64,000 nucleotides of DNA from Aliidiomarina celeris (GTDB taxonomy: Bacteria; Pseudomonadota; Gammaproteobacteria; Enterobacterales; Alteromonadaceae). Below the pieces are notes generated by a model, which saw only the letters and a list, made by a program, of their open reading frames with translations, was not told where the DNA came from and ran no database searches. The stretch covers positions 186,001 to 250,000 of the forward strand of contig NZ_QMIL01000001.1 in the NCBI RefSeq assembly GCF_003316875.1. Reading direction: 5' to 3'. Numbering within the stretch: the stretch's first letter is position 1; the number at the start of each line of letters is the position of its first letter. Below, piece after piece: positions 52,407 through 63,907 of the stretch. Made by a program: the position numbers and the translations under genes.

Positions 52407-54404
52407 ATGGCGGATCTATTCTCACACGCTTCAAGCTGCTCGTTAACACCCGAACTTTTATCGTCGCAGCCCGAGCGCTGGTTGGCGCAAAAAGAAGAAA
52501 ACTCAAGCACTCCTCTGTATGCAAGTGCACTGATTGGCCAAGAGCGCGCCCTACTCGCTTTATCACAGTCTATGCGTTCACGATCTTCTTATGGTCATGC
52601 CTATTTGGCGTTGCCGGCAGGTATTGTAGTAAGCGATGTATTGCAAGAAACCGCACAATTACAGCAATGGCCAGTACGAAATCAATGTGACTGGGTATAT
52701 TTGGCTAATCCCGACGACCCACATGCCCCACTTTGTATTTCTCTACCTTTAGGCAGTGCTGAGCCTGCCATTACCGGCTTATGGGAGCTTTTAAATCAAC
52801 CTATTGGTAACCGTAAAGGTATCGCTGATGAGCTGCGTAAGCTATACCCGTCTACTCCTTTTAGTCATTACCTCGAACTTATCGAAAACAAAGCCTTTGA
52901 AGATCTTCCAGGCAATGAGTTAGCCAATATCATTGTCACTCATAAACAGGAAGCCCCTGGCTATGTATTTTGTGACCGTGTAACTGCCGATCGCTTATTT
53001 GGTGATATCCGCTTACAAAGTGTTGAAGGAACGGTAAGTGCCGAACTTCACCTCATTCGCCCGGGCGCTATTCTTAAGGCAAACGGCGGAACCTTGGTCA
53101 TCGACGCTGCAGAGTTACTGCAGGATCCTAAATTATGGCGTCAATTAAAACATGCCTTACGGCAAAAACGTTTTGAATGGCCTCAGCCAGGTGAAGGGCA
53201 AACGGCAGTATTCTATGAACCCGAGCCGGTTCCGCTGGATTTAAAAGTTATTCTTACAGGGCCAAGTTATCTCTTTAATCAGCTCGACGAACTTGATCCG
53301 GATTTTAGTAATTTTTTCCCTTACATTGCTGATTTCACAGCGTCGGTTAATATTGAAAAAATAACACCTAGCGCTTATTTAAGTTACCTTTCATACGTTC
53401 AAAACAAAACCGGACACCGTGATCTGGAGCAAAGTGGTTTACACGCCCTCCTACGGTATGCATCGAGTTTGTGCGAACACCAATATGAGCTTTGCCTCGA
53501 CACCGTGCGCCTCATGCAATTGCTTGAAGAAGCCGACGCTGTCGCAAATGACGAACATAGCTCCATGATCACCGCCCAGCACATTCATGAAGTGGAGAAG
53601 CGGCAACGTTTTCGCGGCTCTCGCATTGCTGAAATGAGTTGGCAAAATATTCTCGAACAGCAAATTCAAATTGACACATCGGGCACAACCATAGGCCAAA
53701 TCAATGGTTTAACCGTTGTTACTATGGCGGGGGCCGAATTTGGCGAACCCTCGCGAATTACCGCCACCGTGCATTACGGTGACGGCGATATTATCGACAT
53801 CGAGCGAAAATCGGAGCTAAGTGGAAGTATTCATACCAAAGGCGTGATGATCTTGACCGCTTATCTTGCCAATTTATTTGCTCAACGAGACCCGATGCCG
53901 CTTTCGGCAACCCTTGTTTTTGAACAAAGCTACCACGAAGTGGACGGCGACAGCGCTTCGCTCGCCGAGCTCTGTTGCTTGCTTTCTGCGCTGGGTGAAC
54001 AACCTATTCGTCAGAGCATAGCGGTGACCGGCGCAATCGATCAATTTGGTAATGTGCAAGCGGTTGGCGGTATCAACGAGAAAATTTCCGGCTATTTTAA
54101 AATTTGTGAGCGGCGCGGTTTAGACGGCAGCCATGGCGTAATCGTACCACTGTCGAATCGCCTCAATTTACATTTGCCACAGAATATTATTAAAGCGGTC
54201 GAAAATGGCTTATTTAACGTTTACGCAGTGAAACATGTGACCGAAGCTGTTGAATTGCTGATGGGCGTGGAATGTGGTGACCCTGGCTCAATTACCGAAC
54301 AAACTCTATTTGGCCGCATTCGGCAGCGCTTAAAAGACTTTCATGACGACGAGCGGCCGCGCCATCGTTCGTTATTTTCGCGCTGGTTTGGCACGAGCGA
54401 TTAA
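52407..54404 (+). CDS. lonH: Lon-related ATP-dependent protease, LonH/YcbZ type
   Basis: About 665 residues. The N-terminal part resembles the YcbZ group with a degenerate AAA region (LIGQERALLALSQSMRSRSS). The middle, RPGAILKANGGTLVIDAAEL, is the Lon-like sensor region. The C-terminal protease domain has the Ser in YHEVDGDSASLAELCCLLSA and the Lys in AVGGINEKISGYFKIC, forming the Ser-Lys dyad. No clear Walker A is visible, as in other YcbZ proteins. In E. coli the gene lies directly upstream of fabA. Here a 9.4-kb metal island separates the two, beginning one base after the stop codon. Confidence 0.88.
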   Translation: MADLFSHASSCSLTPELLSSQPERWLAQKEENSSTPLYASALIGQERALLALSQSMRSRSSYGHAYLALPAGIVVSDVLQETAQLQQWPVRNQCDWVYLANPDDPHAPLCISLPLGSAEPAITGLWELLNQPIGNRKGIADELRKLYPSTPFSHYLELIENKAFEDLPGNELANIIVTHKQEAPGYVFCDRVTADRLFGDIRLQSVEGTVSAELHLIRPGAILKANGGTLVIDAAELLQDPKLWRQLKHALRQKRFEWPQPGEGQTAVFYEPEPVPLDLKVILTGPSYLFNQLDELDPDFSNFFPYIADFTASVNIEKITPSAYLSYLSYVQNKTGHRDLEQSGLHALLRYASSLCEHQYELCLDTVRLMQLLEEADAVANDEHSSMITAQHIHEVEKRQRFRGSRIAEMSWQNILEQQIQIDTSGTTIGQINGLTVVTMAGAEFGEPSRITATVHYGDGDIIDIERKSELSGSIHTKGVMILTAYLANLFAQRDPMPLSATLVFEQSYHEVDGDSASLAELCCLLSALGEQPIRQSIAVTGAIDQFGNVQAVGGINEKISGYFKICERRGLDGSHGVIVPLSNRLNLHLPQNIIKAVENGLFNVYAVKHVTEAVELLMGVECGDPGSITEQTLFGRIRQRLKDFHDDERPRHRSLFSRWFGTSD

Positions 54405-54436
54405 GAGGGTTAGCCGGGATTCGGGAAATTTCTCAT
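54405..54436 (+). repeat. Left direct repeat of the metal island
   Basis: GAGGGTTAGCCGGGATTC, then GGGAAATTTCTCAT, starting right after the lonH stop codon. The right copy at 63779-63810 differs only at the eighth base (A to T) and the nineteenth (G to T). It contains the palindrome GAAATTTC. It may be an attachment site. Confidence 0.8.
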
Positions 54437-54524
54437 ATAATGATGACTAAGAATATGTTTTTTATGAAATTCATTATTTCGCCATTTACTCACTTTCAAA
54501 CCGATGCTCCGAGTACAGTCTGCT

Positions 54525-54851
54525 TCATCTGGGAGCAAACATGATCACTGCCATGCCTGCGAGCATTAGCCCCACGCCAGCCAGATCCCTGCGGTGTGGT
54601 TGAATGCCATCTACTCCCCACAACCAGACTATTGCTATTGTTACGTATACTCCGCCATAAGCCGCATAAACACGTCCAGCAGCCGTTGGGTGAAGCGTTA
54701 ACAACCAGGCAAATAATGCCAGACTGATTGCAGCAGGCAGCAGCACCCAGGCTGAAGCTCCTTTTTTCAGCCACAGGTAAGGCAAATAGCAGCCGACAAT
54801 TTCTGCTATTGCAGTAATGATAAATAAACCTAACGTTGTAATGATGGTCAC
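54525..54851 (-). CDS. YnfA/UPF0060 family membrane protein
   Basis: About 108 residues with four spans: [59 protein letters not shown] and [18 protein letters not shown]. The [16 protein letters not shown] motif and VYAAYGG are the UPF0060 signature, a family related to small multidrug-resistance exporters. The GTG at 54851, two bases after the CDF stop, gives the usual length; the longer frame to 54878 would overlap the CDF gene. It is often found in metal and multidrug islands. Substrate unknown. Confidence 0.85.
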   Translation of the reverse strand: MTIITTLGLFIITAIAEIVGCYLPYLWLKKGASAWVLLPAAISLALFAWLLTLHPTAAGRVYAAYGGVYVTIAIVWLWGVDGIQPHRRDLAGVGLMLAGMAVIMFAPR

Positions 54852-54852
54852 T

Positions 54853-55761
54853 TCACTGCACCTTATCCGGGACTTCATCCCGACATTGTTCTTGTGTTAA
54901 CTCCAGTTCTATCGTGGTATGTGATAAATCAAACTGCTCCAATGCGTTAGCAATACGCAGCTTAATATCGGCATAATGGTTTGCAGTAAATGCCTTGCTG
55001 GCGTGGGTTACCACATGTGCTGTAAGTACATGATGTTCACCATCAAGCGACCAGAGATGCAGGTGATGAATGCTGTCTAACTCATCAATTTTCAGCAAAG
55101 TATCTTGGATTTCATTTTGCAATTTGCTATCTGGCGCGGCTTGCAGAAATAAACGCGCAGTTGTGCTGAGGTTTCGTAAAACATTAACCAAAATAAATAA
55201 GGTGAAACCAATAGAAAGCAAAGGGTCAAGGATAGGCCAATCCACAAATTGCAACACAATAGCCACAACCAAAACTGCAACCCACCCAAGAACGTCTTCA
55301 AGCAAATGCCAATTCAGCACTTTTTCATTCAGTGTATTTCCTTTACTCAAGCGGTAAGCGGCAAAGCCATTGACTGCAACACCCAGCACAGCTAAAGTCA
55401 GCATTCCCTCTGTCACTGGCATTACCGGGTTAGCCAGCCGCGGTATTGCCTCAGTCAGTACCCAAACCGATCCGGCAATCAATACCAAGCCGTTAATTAA
55501 GGCGCCAAACAATGACAATCTGCGGTAGCCGTAAGTAAATTGTCGGTTTGCAGACTTTCGGCCAAGCCGGTTCAACAGCCATGCACTGCCAATAGATAAG
55601 CTATCACCCAGGTCATGCACTGCATCTGCCATAATTGCTGTGCTGTTGGTTAACCAACCGCCGATAAACTCAATTATGGTGAAACCCACATTCAGAAAAA
55701 AAGCCATAGCGATCCGGTTGTCGCTGTCGTCTTTGATATGTGAATGGTTGTGCTGGTGCAT
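54853..55761 (-). CDS. CDF family cation efflux transporter (CzcD/ZitB-like)
   Basis: A 302-residue zinc/cadmium/cobalt-proton antiporter with six spans. A His-rich N-terminus (MHQHNHSH) precedes [20 protein letters not shown], and the metal-site motif [14 protein letters not shown] has H and D. The fifth-span motif is [16 protein letters not shown]. The cytoplasmic C-terminal domain has [20 protein letters not shown]. It pumps metal ions from the cytoplasm to the periplasm, feeding the CzcCBA complex. It lies 31 bases after the regulator gene, in the same direction. Confidence 0.92.
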   Translation of the reverse strand: MHQHNHSHIKDDSDNRIAMAFFLNVGFTIIEFIGGWLTNSTAIMADAVHDLGDSLSIGSAWLLNRLGRKSANRQFTYGYRRLSLFGALINGLVLIAGSVWVLTEAIPRLANPVMPVTEGMLTLAVLGVAVNGFAAYRLSKGNTLNEKVLNWHLLEDVLGWVAVLVVAIVLQFVDWPILDPLLSIGFTLFILVNVLRNLSTTARLFLQAAPDSKLQNEIQDTLLKIDELDSIHHLHLWSLDGEHHVLTAHVVTHASKAFTANHYADIKLRIANALEQFDLSHTTIELELTQEQCRDEVPDKVQ

Positions 55762-55792
55762 TAAGACTCACCTATTTATTGCTGATAACAAC

Positions 55793-56203
55793 TTAGTTGG
55801 TTTGACTAACGGCTTCATTCAGTTGTTTTAAAATACCACAGTGCTCTACCGTGCGCTTCGAGTTGCAGCTAAGACGTAAAGCCTTTAGTTGTTTATTAAG
55901 CTGCGTTAAATCCGCTATGCGACGTTCTACCTGCTCGATATGCTGTTCAATCATCTGATTGACATCATCACACTGCGACATAGGCGAGTGATGCAGTGTC
56001 AGTAACTGACGAATTTCTGCCAAACTCAGATCTAAACTCCGGCAGTGTTTAATGAATAACAACCGCTCGATATCAGCGTGATCGTAGAGGCGGAAATTAC
56101 CATCGCTACGTAATTTCGCAGCAAGAAGCTGTTCCTTTTCATAGTGACGGATGGTTTGCACAGAACAGCCAGAGATTTTTGCCAGCTCTCCAATCTTGAT
56201 CAT
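55793..56203 (-). CDS. MerR family metal-responsive regulator (CadR/PbrR-like)
   Basis: About 136 residues. It begins MIKIGELAKISGCSVQTIRH, a MerR helix-turn-helix, followed by YEKEQLLAAKLRSDGNFRLY. A dimerisation helix has VNQMIEQHIEQVERRIADLT, and the metal site should include Cys in SQCDD and the late cysteines of LSCNSKRTVEHCGIL, an arrangement typical of CadR/PbrR for Cd(II) or Pb(II). The ATG at 56203 is set by the start of this motif. It is divergent from the CDF gene at 56280, with its operator between them. Confidence 0.9.
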   Translation of the reverse strand: MIKIGELAKISGCSVQTIRHYEKEQLLAAKLRSDGNFRLYDHADIERLLFIKHCRSLDLSLAEIRQLLTLHHSPMSQCDDVNQMIEQHIEQVERRIADLTQLNKQLKALRLSCNSKRTVEHCGILKQLNEAVSQTN

Positions 56204-56217
56204 CTCGATACTGCCTA

Positions 56218-56248
56218 TTGACTCTATAGTAACTACAGAGTTTAAACT
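56218..56248 (+). promoter_or_regulatory. MerR-type promoter and operator of the CDF/czc operon
   Basis: The -35 TTGACT (56218-56223) and -10 TAAACT (56243-56248) are separated by 19 bases, the over-long spacer that MerR proteins correct by twisting DNA. Between them lies the inverted repeat ACTCTATAGT-A-ACTACAGAGT (9 of 10 pairs), very like the known PbrR and CadR sites. Metal-bound regulator should activate the plus-strand CDF gene; the divergent regulator starts 15 bases to the left. Confidence 0.85.
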
Positions 56249-56279
56249 AGGTTTCATATCAACCCAAGGTTTATCGGTT

Positions 56280-57185
56280 ATGAATGCAAAATGCTGTTCC
56301 AATGATAAATGTAGCGAAACGGGCAACAGTGAAAATAGCGCCGTTGATGCACCTGATAAGCATGCAAAATATGCCTACCTTAGTGAATTCAGGGTGCCTA
56401 AAATGGACTGCCCTGCCGAAGAGCGTTTGATCCGTATGGCGCTGGAAACAGTTGAGCCTGGTGTTCTGTTACAGTTTGATATCCCACAAAGGCAGGTTCG
56501 CGTTTTTCACACGGTAAATGCCAATGAAATTGCAACAAAAATGCACAGCTTAGGGCTGGGCGCATCGCTGACAAAGACCGGACCGGTGAAACGCGAAGAG
56601 GTAACGCAGGCCAGACAATCCACAGCATCAGGTTCGCAGCGTGAGAGGTTAATTTTAAAGTGGTTGCTGGGCATTAACGCGGTGATGTTTGCAGTAGAGT
56701 TTGTGACCGGTTGGCTGGCTCAATCAACCGGGTTAATAGCCGACTCTCTGGATATGTTTGCCGATGCAGCGGTATACGGGGTTGCGCTATACGCAGTCGG
56801 GCGTAGTAGCAAGGTTCAATTAAACGCCGCACAGCTTGCCGGCTGGCTGCAATTAATTTTAGCTTTTGGGGTTATCAGTGAGGTTATACGGCGCTACCTG
56901 TTTGGTAGCGAGCCTGTGTCGACGTTGATGTTAATTATGGGCGCTATTGCTTTGGTTGCTAATGTGATCTGTCTTTCGTTAATTCATCAACAAAAAGAAA
57001 GCGGCGCGCATATGAAAGCCAGTTGGATATTTTCTGCAAATGACGTTATCGCAAATGCTGGGGTGATTTTGGCCGGATTATTAGTCACCTGGACCGGGTC
57101 ACGCTATCCGGATTTGGTGATAGGGTTCATCATTGGATTAGTTGTACTTAATGGCGCACGCAGGATCTTACAGCTAAAAGCGTAG
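56280..57185 (+). CDS. Cation transporter, CDF-like, with N-terminal metal-binding region
   Basis: About 301 residues. The N-terminus has MNAKCCSNDKCSETG, Cys-rich, then an HMA-like domain of about 80 residues with FRVPKMDCPAEERLIRMALE. From about 125 come five to six spans of the CDF type, with the metal motif GLIADSLDMFADAAVYGVAL and DVIANAGVILAGLL; here Asp replaces some of the His of classical zinc CDFs. No C-terminal cytoplasmic domain is present. It is controlled by the MerR-type promoter just upstream and is probably the primary responder. Cadmium or lead is likely from the regulator class. Confidence 0.82.
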   Translation: MNAKCCSNDKCSETGNSENSAVDAPDKHAKYAYLSEFRVPKMDCPAEERLIRMALETVEPGVLLQFDIPQRQVRVFHTVNANEIATKMHSLGLGASLTKTGPVKREEVTQARQSTASGSQRERLILKWLLGINAVMFAVEFVTGWLAQSTGLIADSLDMFADAAVYGVALYAVGRSSKVQLNAAQLAGWLQLILAFGVISEVIRRYLFGSEPVSTLMLIMGAIALVANVICLSLIHQQKESGAHMKASWIFSANDVIANAGVILAGLLVTWTGSRYPDLVIGFIIGLVVLNGARRILQLKA

Positions 57186-57240
57186 CTTGTTGTTAAGTCG
57201 CAATAGCGCTACCATGTGGCGCTAACTTACTGAGGGATTT

Positions 57241-57606
57241 ATGTTAGGTCGTACATCAGGCTTATTATTACTGTTGCTGATTATGCTGAATCATGCCGTG
57301 ATGGCCTGTGATGCGTTAGTTATGCATTTGCCCGATCATGCCCATGCCTACACGGATCTTCAACATGAACACTGCCACTCAGATAGCCTTTTCGACGTAA
57401 GCAATGAGCAAGTCACTGCACATAACGTTGAACATAACTCTGAGCATGATACCGACGAACACAGTAATCATGCTCATGTCACCTGCTATATCGCTTTTTT
57501 TCAGGGCATGGAACTGCTTAACTTCCGTGACAGTGTTATAGCCGCTACCCAACCAGGGTTAAACCTCATTAGCTATCGCCCACCGGTGCCGCCGCCAAAT
57601 ATCTGA
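57241..57606 (+). CDS. CzcI-like histidine-rich periplasmic protein
   Basis: A 121-residue protein with a signal peptide (LLLLLLIMLNHAVMA) and a His/Asp/Glu-rich body: HLPDHAHAYTDLQHEHCHSD, then NVEHNSEHDTDEHSNHAHV. A short C-terminal tail ends in PPVPPPNI. The position before czcC and the signal plus His-rich composition match CzcI-type small proteins, which bind metal in the periplasm. Assignment is by context and composition. Confidence 0.65.
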   Translation: MLGRTSGLLLLLLIMLNHAVMACDALVMHLPDHAHAYTDLQHEHCHSDSLFDVSNEQVTAHNVEHNSEHDTDEHSNHAHVTCYIAFFQGMELLNFRDSVIAATQPGLNLISYRPPVPPPNI

Positions 57607-57657
57607 ACCTGCTTGTTTATCTTTTTTTATTAACGATTAACTTTCAGGAGCATACCC

Positions 57658-58902
57658 ATGCGTATGACACTAATGCTGCCAGCAATACTGGCGGCGGTAT
57701 TTTGCGCGCTTCCGCTACGTGCCGAGCCGCAAGCACTGACATTACAACAGGCAATAGATAAAACGCTGCAACACAACCCGCAGCTGCATCAGTTTAAATT
57801 TACGCAACAGCGTCTGTTTGCAGAGCGTGATTTGCAAAGCCTTAAACCCGGTTATCAACTCGGTGTAGAGCTTGAGAATGTTGCGGGCACCGGAGAGGCC
57901 AGAGGGCTGGCCGGTGCTGAGCTGACAATCGCCTTATCTTCCGTGATAGAGCTGGATAATAAAGCCCAATGGCGCGCCGCGGTAGTAGACGCCAGGCTCA
58001 ATACTCTTGAATGGCAGCAACAGGCGCAAACCCTGGATGTGCTGGCAGAGCTTACCCGCAATTATATTAATCTATTGGCCAGCCAGCAGGAATTGACACT
58101 GACAGAAGAGGCCGTAGCGCTCTCAGAAGCCCTGCTGCAAAACGCTGAAAAACGTGCCGCCAGCGGTGCCTTGTCAGATGCTGAAATCATGCGGGCAAAG
58201 GCGCAACTGGCGCAGGTTCAGATCGGGCGGGACGCCCTGTTGCAGCGCATTGAGCGGCAAAAAATAGCCATAGCACGTTTTTGGGGTGATACCAGCGCCA
58301 ACTTTAACGTTGTGGCAGGTAACTTGTTTGCTTTTGGCCAAAGCCGCCCTTTTGCTGAGCTGTATCAGCGGCTGCAACAATCGCCGGCGTTAACCATTTT
58401 TGCCTCTGAACGTCGGTTAAAAGACGCTGAAGTGCGACTGGCACAAAGCCAGAATCGCGCCGATCTGAGTTGGCAGGTAGGGGTAAGACGCTATCAGGCC
58501 AGTGATGATACAGGCCTTACCTTTGGTATCTCAGTGCCGTTATTTGCTGAACGTCGCAATAGTGCAGCCATCGAAGCTGCGCTGGCAGAGCGAAACAATG
58601 TCGAGTATCGACAGCAGGATAGCTTACTGATCCTGCATGAACGCTTGTTTGATGCGTACTCGCAACGACAGCAATTTATTACCAGTCACCAACAGTTGGC
58701 GCAGTACGTGATCCCCAACCTGGAACAAGCGCTGGATCTTACGCGTGATGCATACCAGCGCGGGCGCTCAAATTATCAGGATTGGCTTAATGCCCAGCAA
58801 GAATTGTTGCAGGCAAAAAGACACTTACTGGAAACCGCCACTGCGGTGCTATTGAGCCAGGCGACGATTGAACAGCTTACCGCCGAGCCGGTAACGCAGT
58901 AA
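57658..58902 (+). CDS. czcC: TolC-family outer-membrane channel CzcC
   Basis: A 414-residue outer-membrane factor. A signal peptide (LPAILAAVFCALPLRAEPQ) precedes LTLQQAIDKTLQHNPQL and two OEP repeats with long helices (LAELTRNYINLLASQQELTL, LLQNAEKRAASGALSDAEIM; later LRDAYQRGRSNYQDWLNAQ-like). It lines up with CzcB and CzcA to export Co, Zn or Cd from the periplasm. SD CAGGAGCATACCC is strong. Confidence 0.9.
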   Translation: MRMTLMLPAILAAVFCALPLRAEPQALTLQQAIDKTLQHNPQLHQFKFTQQRLFAERDLQSLKPGYQLGVELENVAGTGEARGLAGAELTIALSSVIELDNKAQWRAAVVDARLNTLEWQQQAQTLDVLAELTRNYINLLASQQELTLTEEAVALSEALLQNAEKRAASGALSDAEIMRAKAQLAQVQIGRDALLQRIERQKIAIARFWGDTSANFNVVAGNLFAFGQSRPFAELYQRLQQSPALTIFASERRLKDAEVRLAQSQNRADLSWQVGVRRYQASDDTGLTFGISVPLFAERRNSAAIEAALAERNNVEYRQQDSLLILHERLFDAYSQRQQFITSHQQLAQYVIPNLEQALDLTRDAYQRGRSNYQDWLNAQQELLQAKRHLLETATAVLLSQATIEQLTAEPVTQ

Positions 58903-58980
58903 CTGACAAGATTATTGCCCCGCTGCCGCACTTCATTAACTGTGCGACGTGGCAAACAGAACATACAGGAAGATAGCATT

Positions 58981-60000
58981 ATGAAACCACATGTAACACT
59001 GGCAATGTTTATTGCAGCCTGGCTGATGCCGATGCATGTAATGGCCGCCAATGAGCAAGAACAAGCTCACGTCCATGCCAAAGAACAAGCGGTAAAGCCG
59101 CAATCTGACACTAAGAAAAATGAAGAGCACGAAGAACATGAAGAACACAATGAGCATGAAGGGCACGACGAAAACGACGAGCATGAACACAACGAAACCC
59201 TAAGCAGCCGCATTAGTGATGATATGGCTACGGCGGTTAATATTGTCACAGACCGTGCTGACAGCCAGCGATTACGCCAACATCAGGTTGTTTATGGCAA
59301 GCTTAGCGCTGATCCAAACCGCATCAGCCATGTTAATGCCCGTTTTCCCGGTATTCTTACCTCGGTGAGGTTCTCCCTGGGTGACAGCGTAAAAGCAGGC
59401 GATGTACTGGCCGTTGTCGAGTCAAATGAGAGCTTAAATACCTATACCATTAAAGCGCCAATTGACGGCGTTATTATTCAGCGCAGCGCCAATGTTGGTG
59501 AAATCGCACAGCAGCAGACGCTGTTCAGCATTGCTGATTTTGGCAGCCTGTGGGCCGATTTTCGCCTGTACCCATCACAACAAGTTGCTGTCGCGACAGG
59601 ACAAACAGTGGTCATTATGGCCGCTGACACTGAGATTAACGGCGTAATTGCGCATATCATTCCGTCATTAACCCAGCCCTATCAACTGGCCAGAGTTAAG
59701 CTGGATAACCGTGACGGTAAACTGTCGTCCGGGCAATTAATCGAGGGTGCTGTAATAAGCGGTGAATTCAACGTTGAGCTTGCCGTTAAAAAGTCGGCCA
59801 TTCAAATACTGGACAATAAAAGCGGAGTCTTCGTAAAAAACAATAGCGAATATGTCTTTACCCCATTACAGCTTGGCCGTAGCGACATGGATTATGTCGA
59901 AGTGATTGCCGGTTTACAGCCCGGCCAGTGGTATGTCACGACAAATAGCTATCTGTTAAAAGCGGATATTGAGAAATCTGAAGCCGAGCACGCGCATTAA
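58981..60000 (+). CDS. czcB: HlyD-type periplasmic adaptor CzcB
   Basis: About 339 residues. A signal peptide (LAMFIAAWLMPMHVMA) is followed by a His/Glu-rich stretch of about 45 residues (HEEHEEHNEHEGHDEN), which probably binds metal. Then come barrel-sandwich and alpha-hairpin parts: ARFPGILTSVRFSLGDSVKA, GDVLAVVESNESLNTYTIKA, SIADFGSLWADFRLYPSQQ. It joins CzcA to CzcC. ATG 58981 has AGGAAGATAGCATT; the longer frame from 58915 overlaps the tail of czcC by context only. Confidence 0.9.
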   Translation: MKPHVTLAMFIAAWLMPMHVMAANEQEQAHVHAKEQAVKPQSDTKKNEEHEEHEEHNEHEGHDENDEHEHNETLSSRISDDMATAVNIVTDRADSQRLRQHQVVYGKLSADPNRISHVNARFPGILTSVRFSLGDSVKAGDVLAVVESNESLNTYTIKAPIDGVIIQRSANVGEIAQQQTLFSIADFGSLWADFRLYPSQQVAVATGQTVVIMAADTEINGVIAHIIPSLTQPYQLARVKLDNRDGKLSSGQLIEGAVISGEFNVELAVKKSAIQILDNKSGVFVKNNSEYVFTPLQLGRSDMDYVEVIAGLQPGQWYVTTNSYLLKADIEKSEAEHAH

Positions 60001-63132
<3,132 letters not shown>

Positions 63133-63143
63133 TCATTAACCTG

Positions 63144-63180
63144 CTTCGCTGCAGCATTGGGCTGCAGCGAAGAACGTTTT
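63144..63180 (+). terminator. Rho-independent terminator of the czc operon
   Basis: CTTCGCTGCAG, loop CATTGGG, CTGCAGCGAAG form an 11-bp stem followed by AACGTTTT. It lies 12 bases after the czcA stop. On the other strand it lies just past the DUF3703 gene. Confidence 0.8.
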
Positions 63181-63197
63181 GGCAATAGTATGGGTGT

Positions 63198-63608
63198 TTA
63201 TGCTAATACGATTAAAACGATAACCGCGTAAATAGTCAGGCGTATTAAGACGTCCCGCCAAATGGGGCTGTCAGCTAGCAAGGGTTGCAAGTCAGCTGGC
63301 AAGGGCACTGGCTTTAAAGCAGAGATATTCGCGCCTCCAGGATTTCCCCTTGGAACCCAACCAAATATAAAACCCGGAACCGTTGCTATCAAACGGACGA
63401 TCTGACCAATAACCTCGCGATTATCATTGCGTTTAAGCCCAATTCGTAACATCTGCCAGTGCGTCGCTATGTGCGGTATAAAATATCTCTGCCCTAAAAT
63501 ATGCGCTCTTTCAAGAGACTTAAACGCATTGTCTAAATCATTGACTTGTTCAGCCTCCATGGCTGAGCGCATACTGATTTGGTACTCATGTTTAATTTTT
63601 TTATTCAT
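63198..63608 (-). CDS. DUF3703 family protein
   Basis: A 136-residue protein. NKKIKHEYQISMRSAMEAEQ, then FKSLERAHILGQRYFIPHIA, THWQMLRIGLKRNDNREVIG and FGWVPRGNPGGANISALKPV are the DUF3703 signature. A C-terminal hydrophobic segment (DVLIRLTIYAVIVLIVLA) should anchor it in the membrane. DUF3703 genes commonly occur beside czc or mer operons, as here; function unknown. It is convergent with czcA. The 299 bp to fabA contain the right repeat and the fabA promoter and no other gene. Confidence 0.85.
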   Translation of the reverse strand: MNKKIKHEYQISMRSAMEAEQVNDLDNAFKSLERAHILGQRYFIPHIATHWQMLRIGLKRNDNREVIGQIVRLIATVPGFIFGWVPRGNPGGANISALKPVPLPADLQPLLADSPIWRDVLIRLTIYAVIVLIVLA

Positions 63609-63778
63609 TTACTTTTATGGACCGTACGTTGTAATTGATGTGAACAGTTTTTAGTGTTTTGATGCATTGATGGATAACTACTGATTGTGCTGCATTATAT
63701 GCCACTGGCCATTGTCGGCCAGTAACAATGATAATGTCAGGTTATGCCAGTCTCAGGAGCCTTTCTGGTAAGGTATAG

Positions 63779-63810
63779 GAGGGTTTGCCGGGATTCTGGA
63801 AATTTCTCAT
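63779..63810 (+). repeat. Right direct repeat of the metal island
   Basis: GAGGGTTTGCCGGGATTC, then TGGAAATTTCTCAT, 30 of 32 bases identical to the left copy at 54405-54436 and in the same orientation. It marks the right end of the island about 100 bp before fabA. Confidence 0.8.
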
Positions 63811-63852
63811 GAAAAGTATATTATCTAACTGATTCACTGCTCAGAGTTGTTC

Positions 63853-63870
63853 AGCGTACAACTGTTCGCT
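63853..63870 (+). promoter_or_regulatory. Probable FabR operator of fabA
   Basis: AGCGTACAACTGTTCGCT is a near-perfect match to the FabR palindrome AGCGTACA-NN-TGTACGCT, with one changed base in the right arm. It lies 38 bp upstream of the fabA start, where FabR represses unsaturated fatty acid synthesis in E. coli. It shows that the fabA promoter remained intact after the island entered. Confidence 0.7.
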
Positions 63871-63907
63871 AAGCTAGGCGCGATTATTTAACGAATAGGA
63901 TAAACGT

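Noticed and set aside
63779..63810. Island ends as insertion-sequence target duplications or tRNA attachment sites
   Set aside because: 32 bp is too long for a target duplication, there are no terminal inverted repeats, and the sequence does not fold as a tRNA end.
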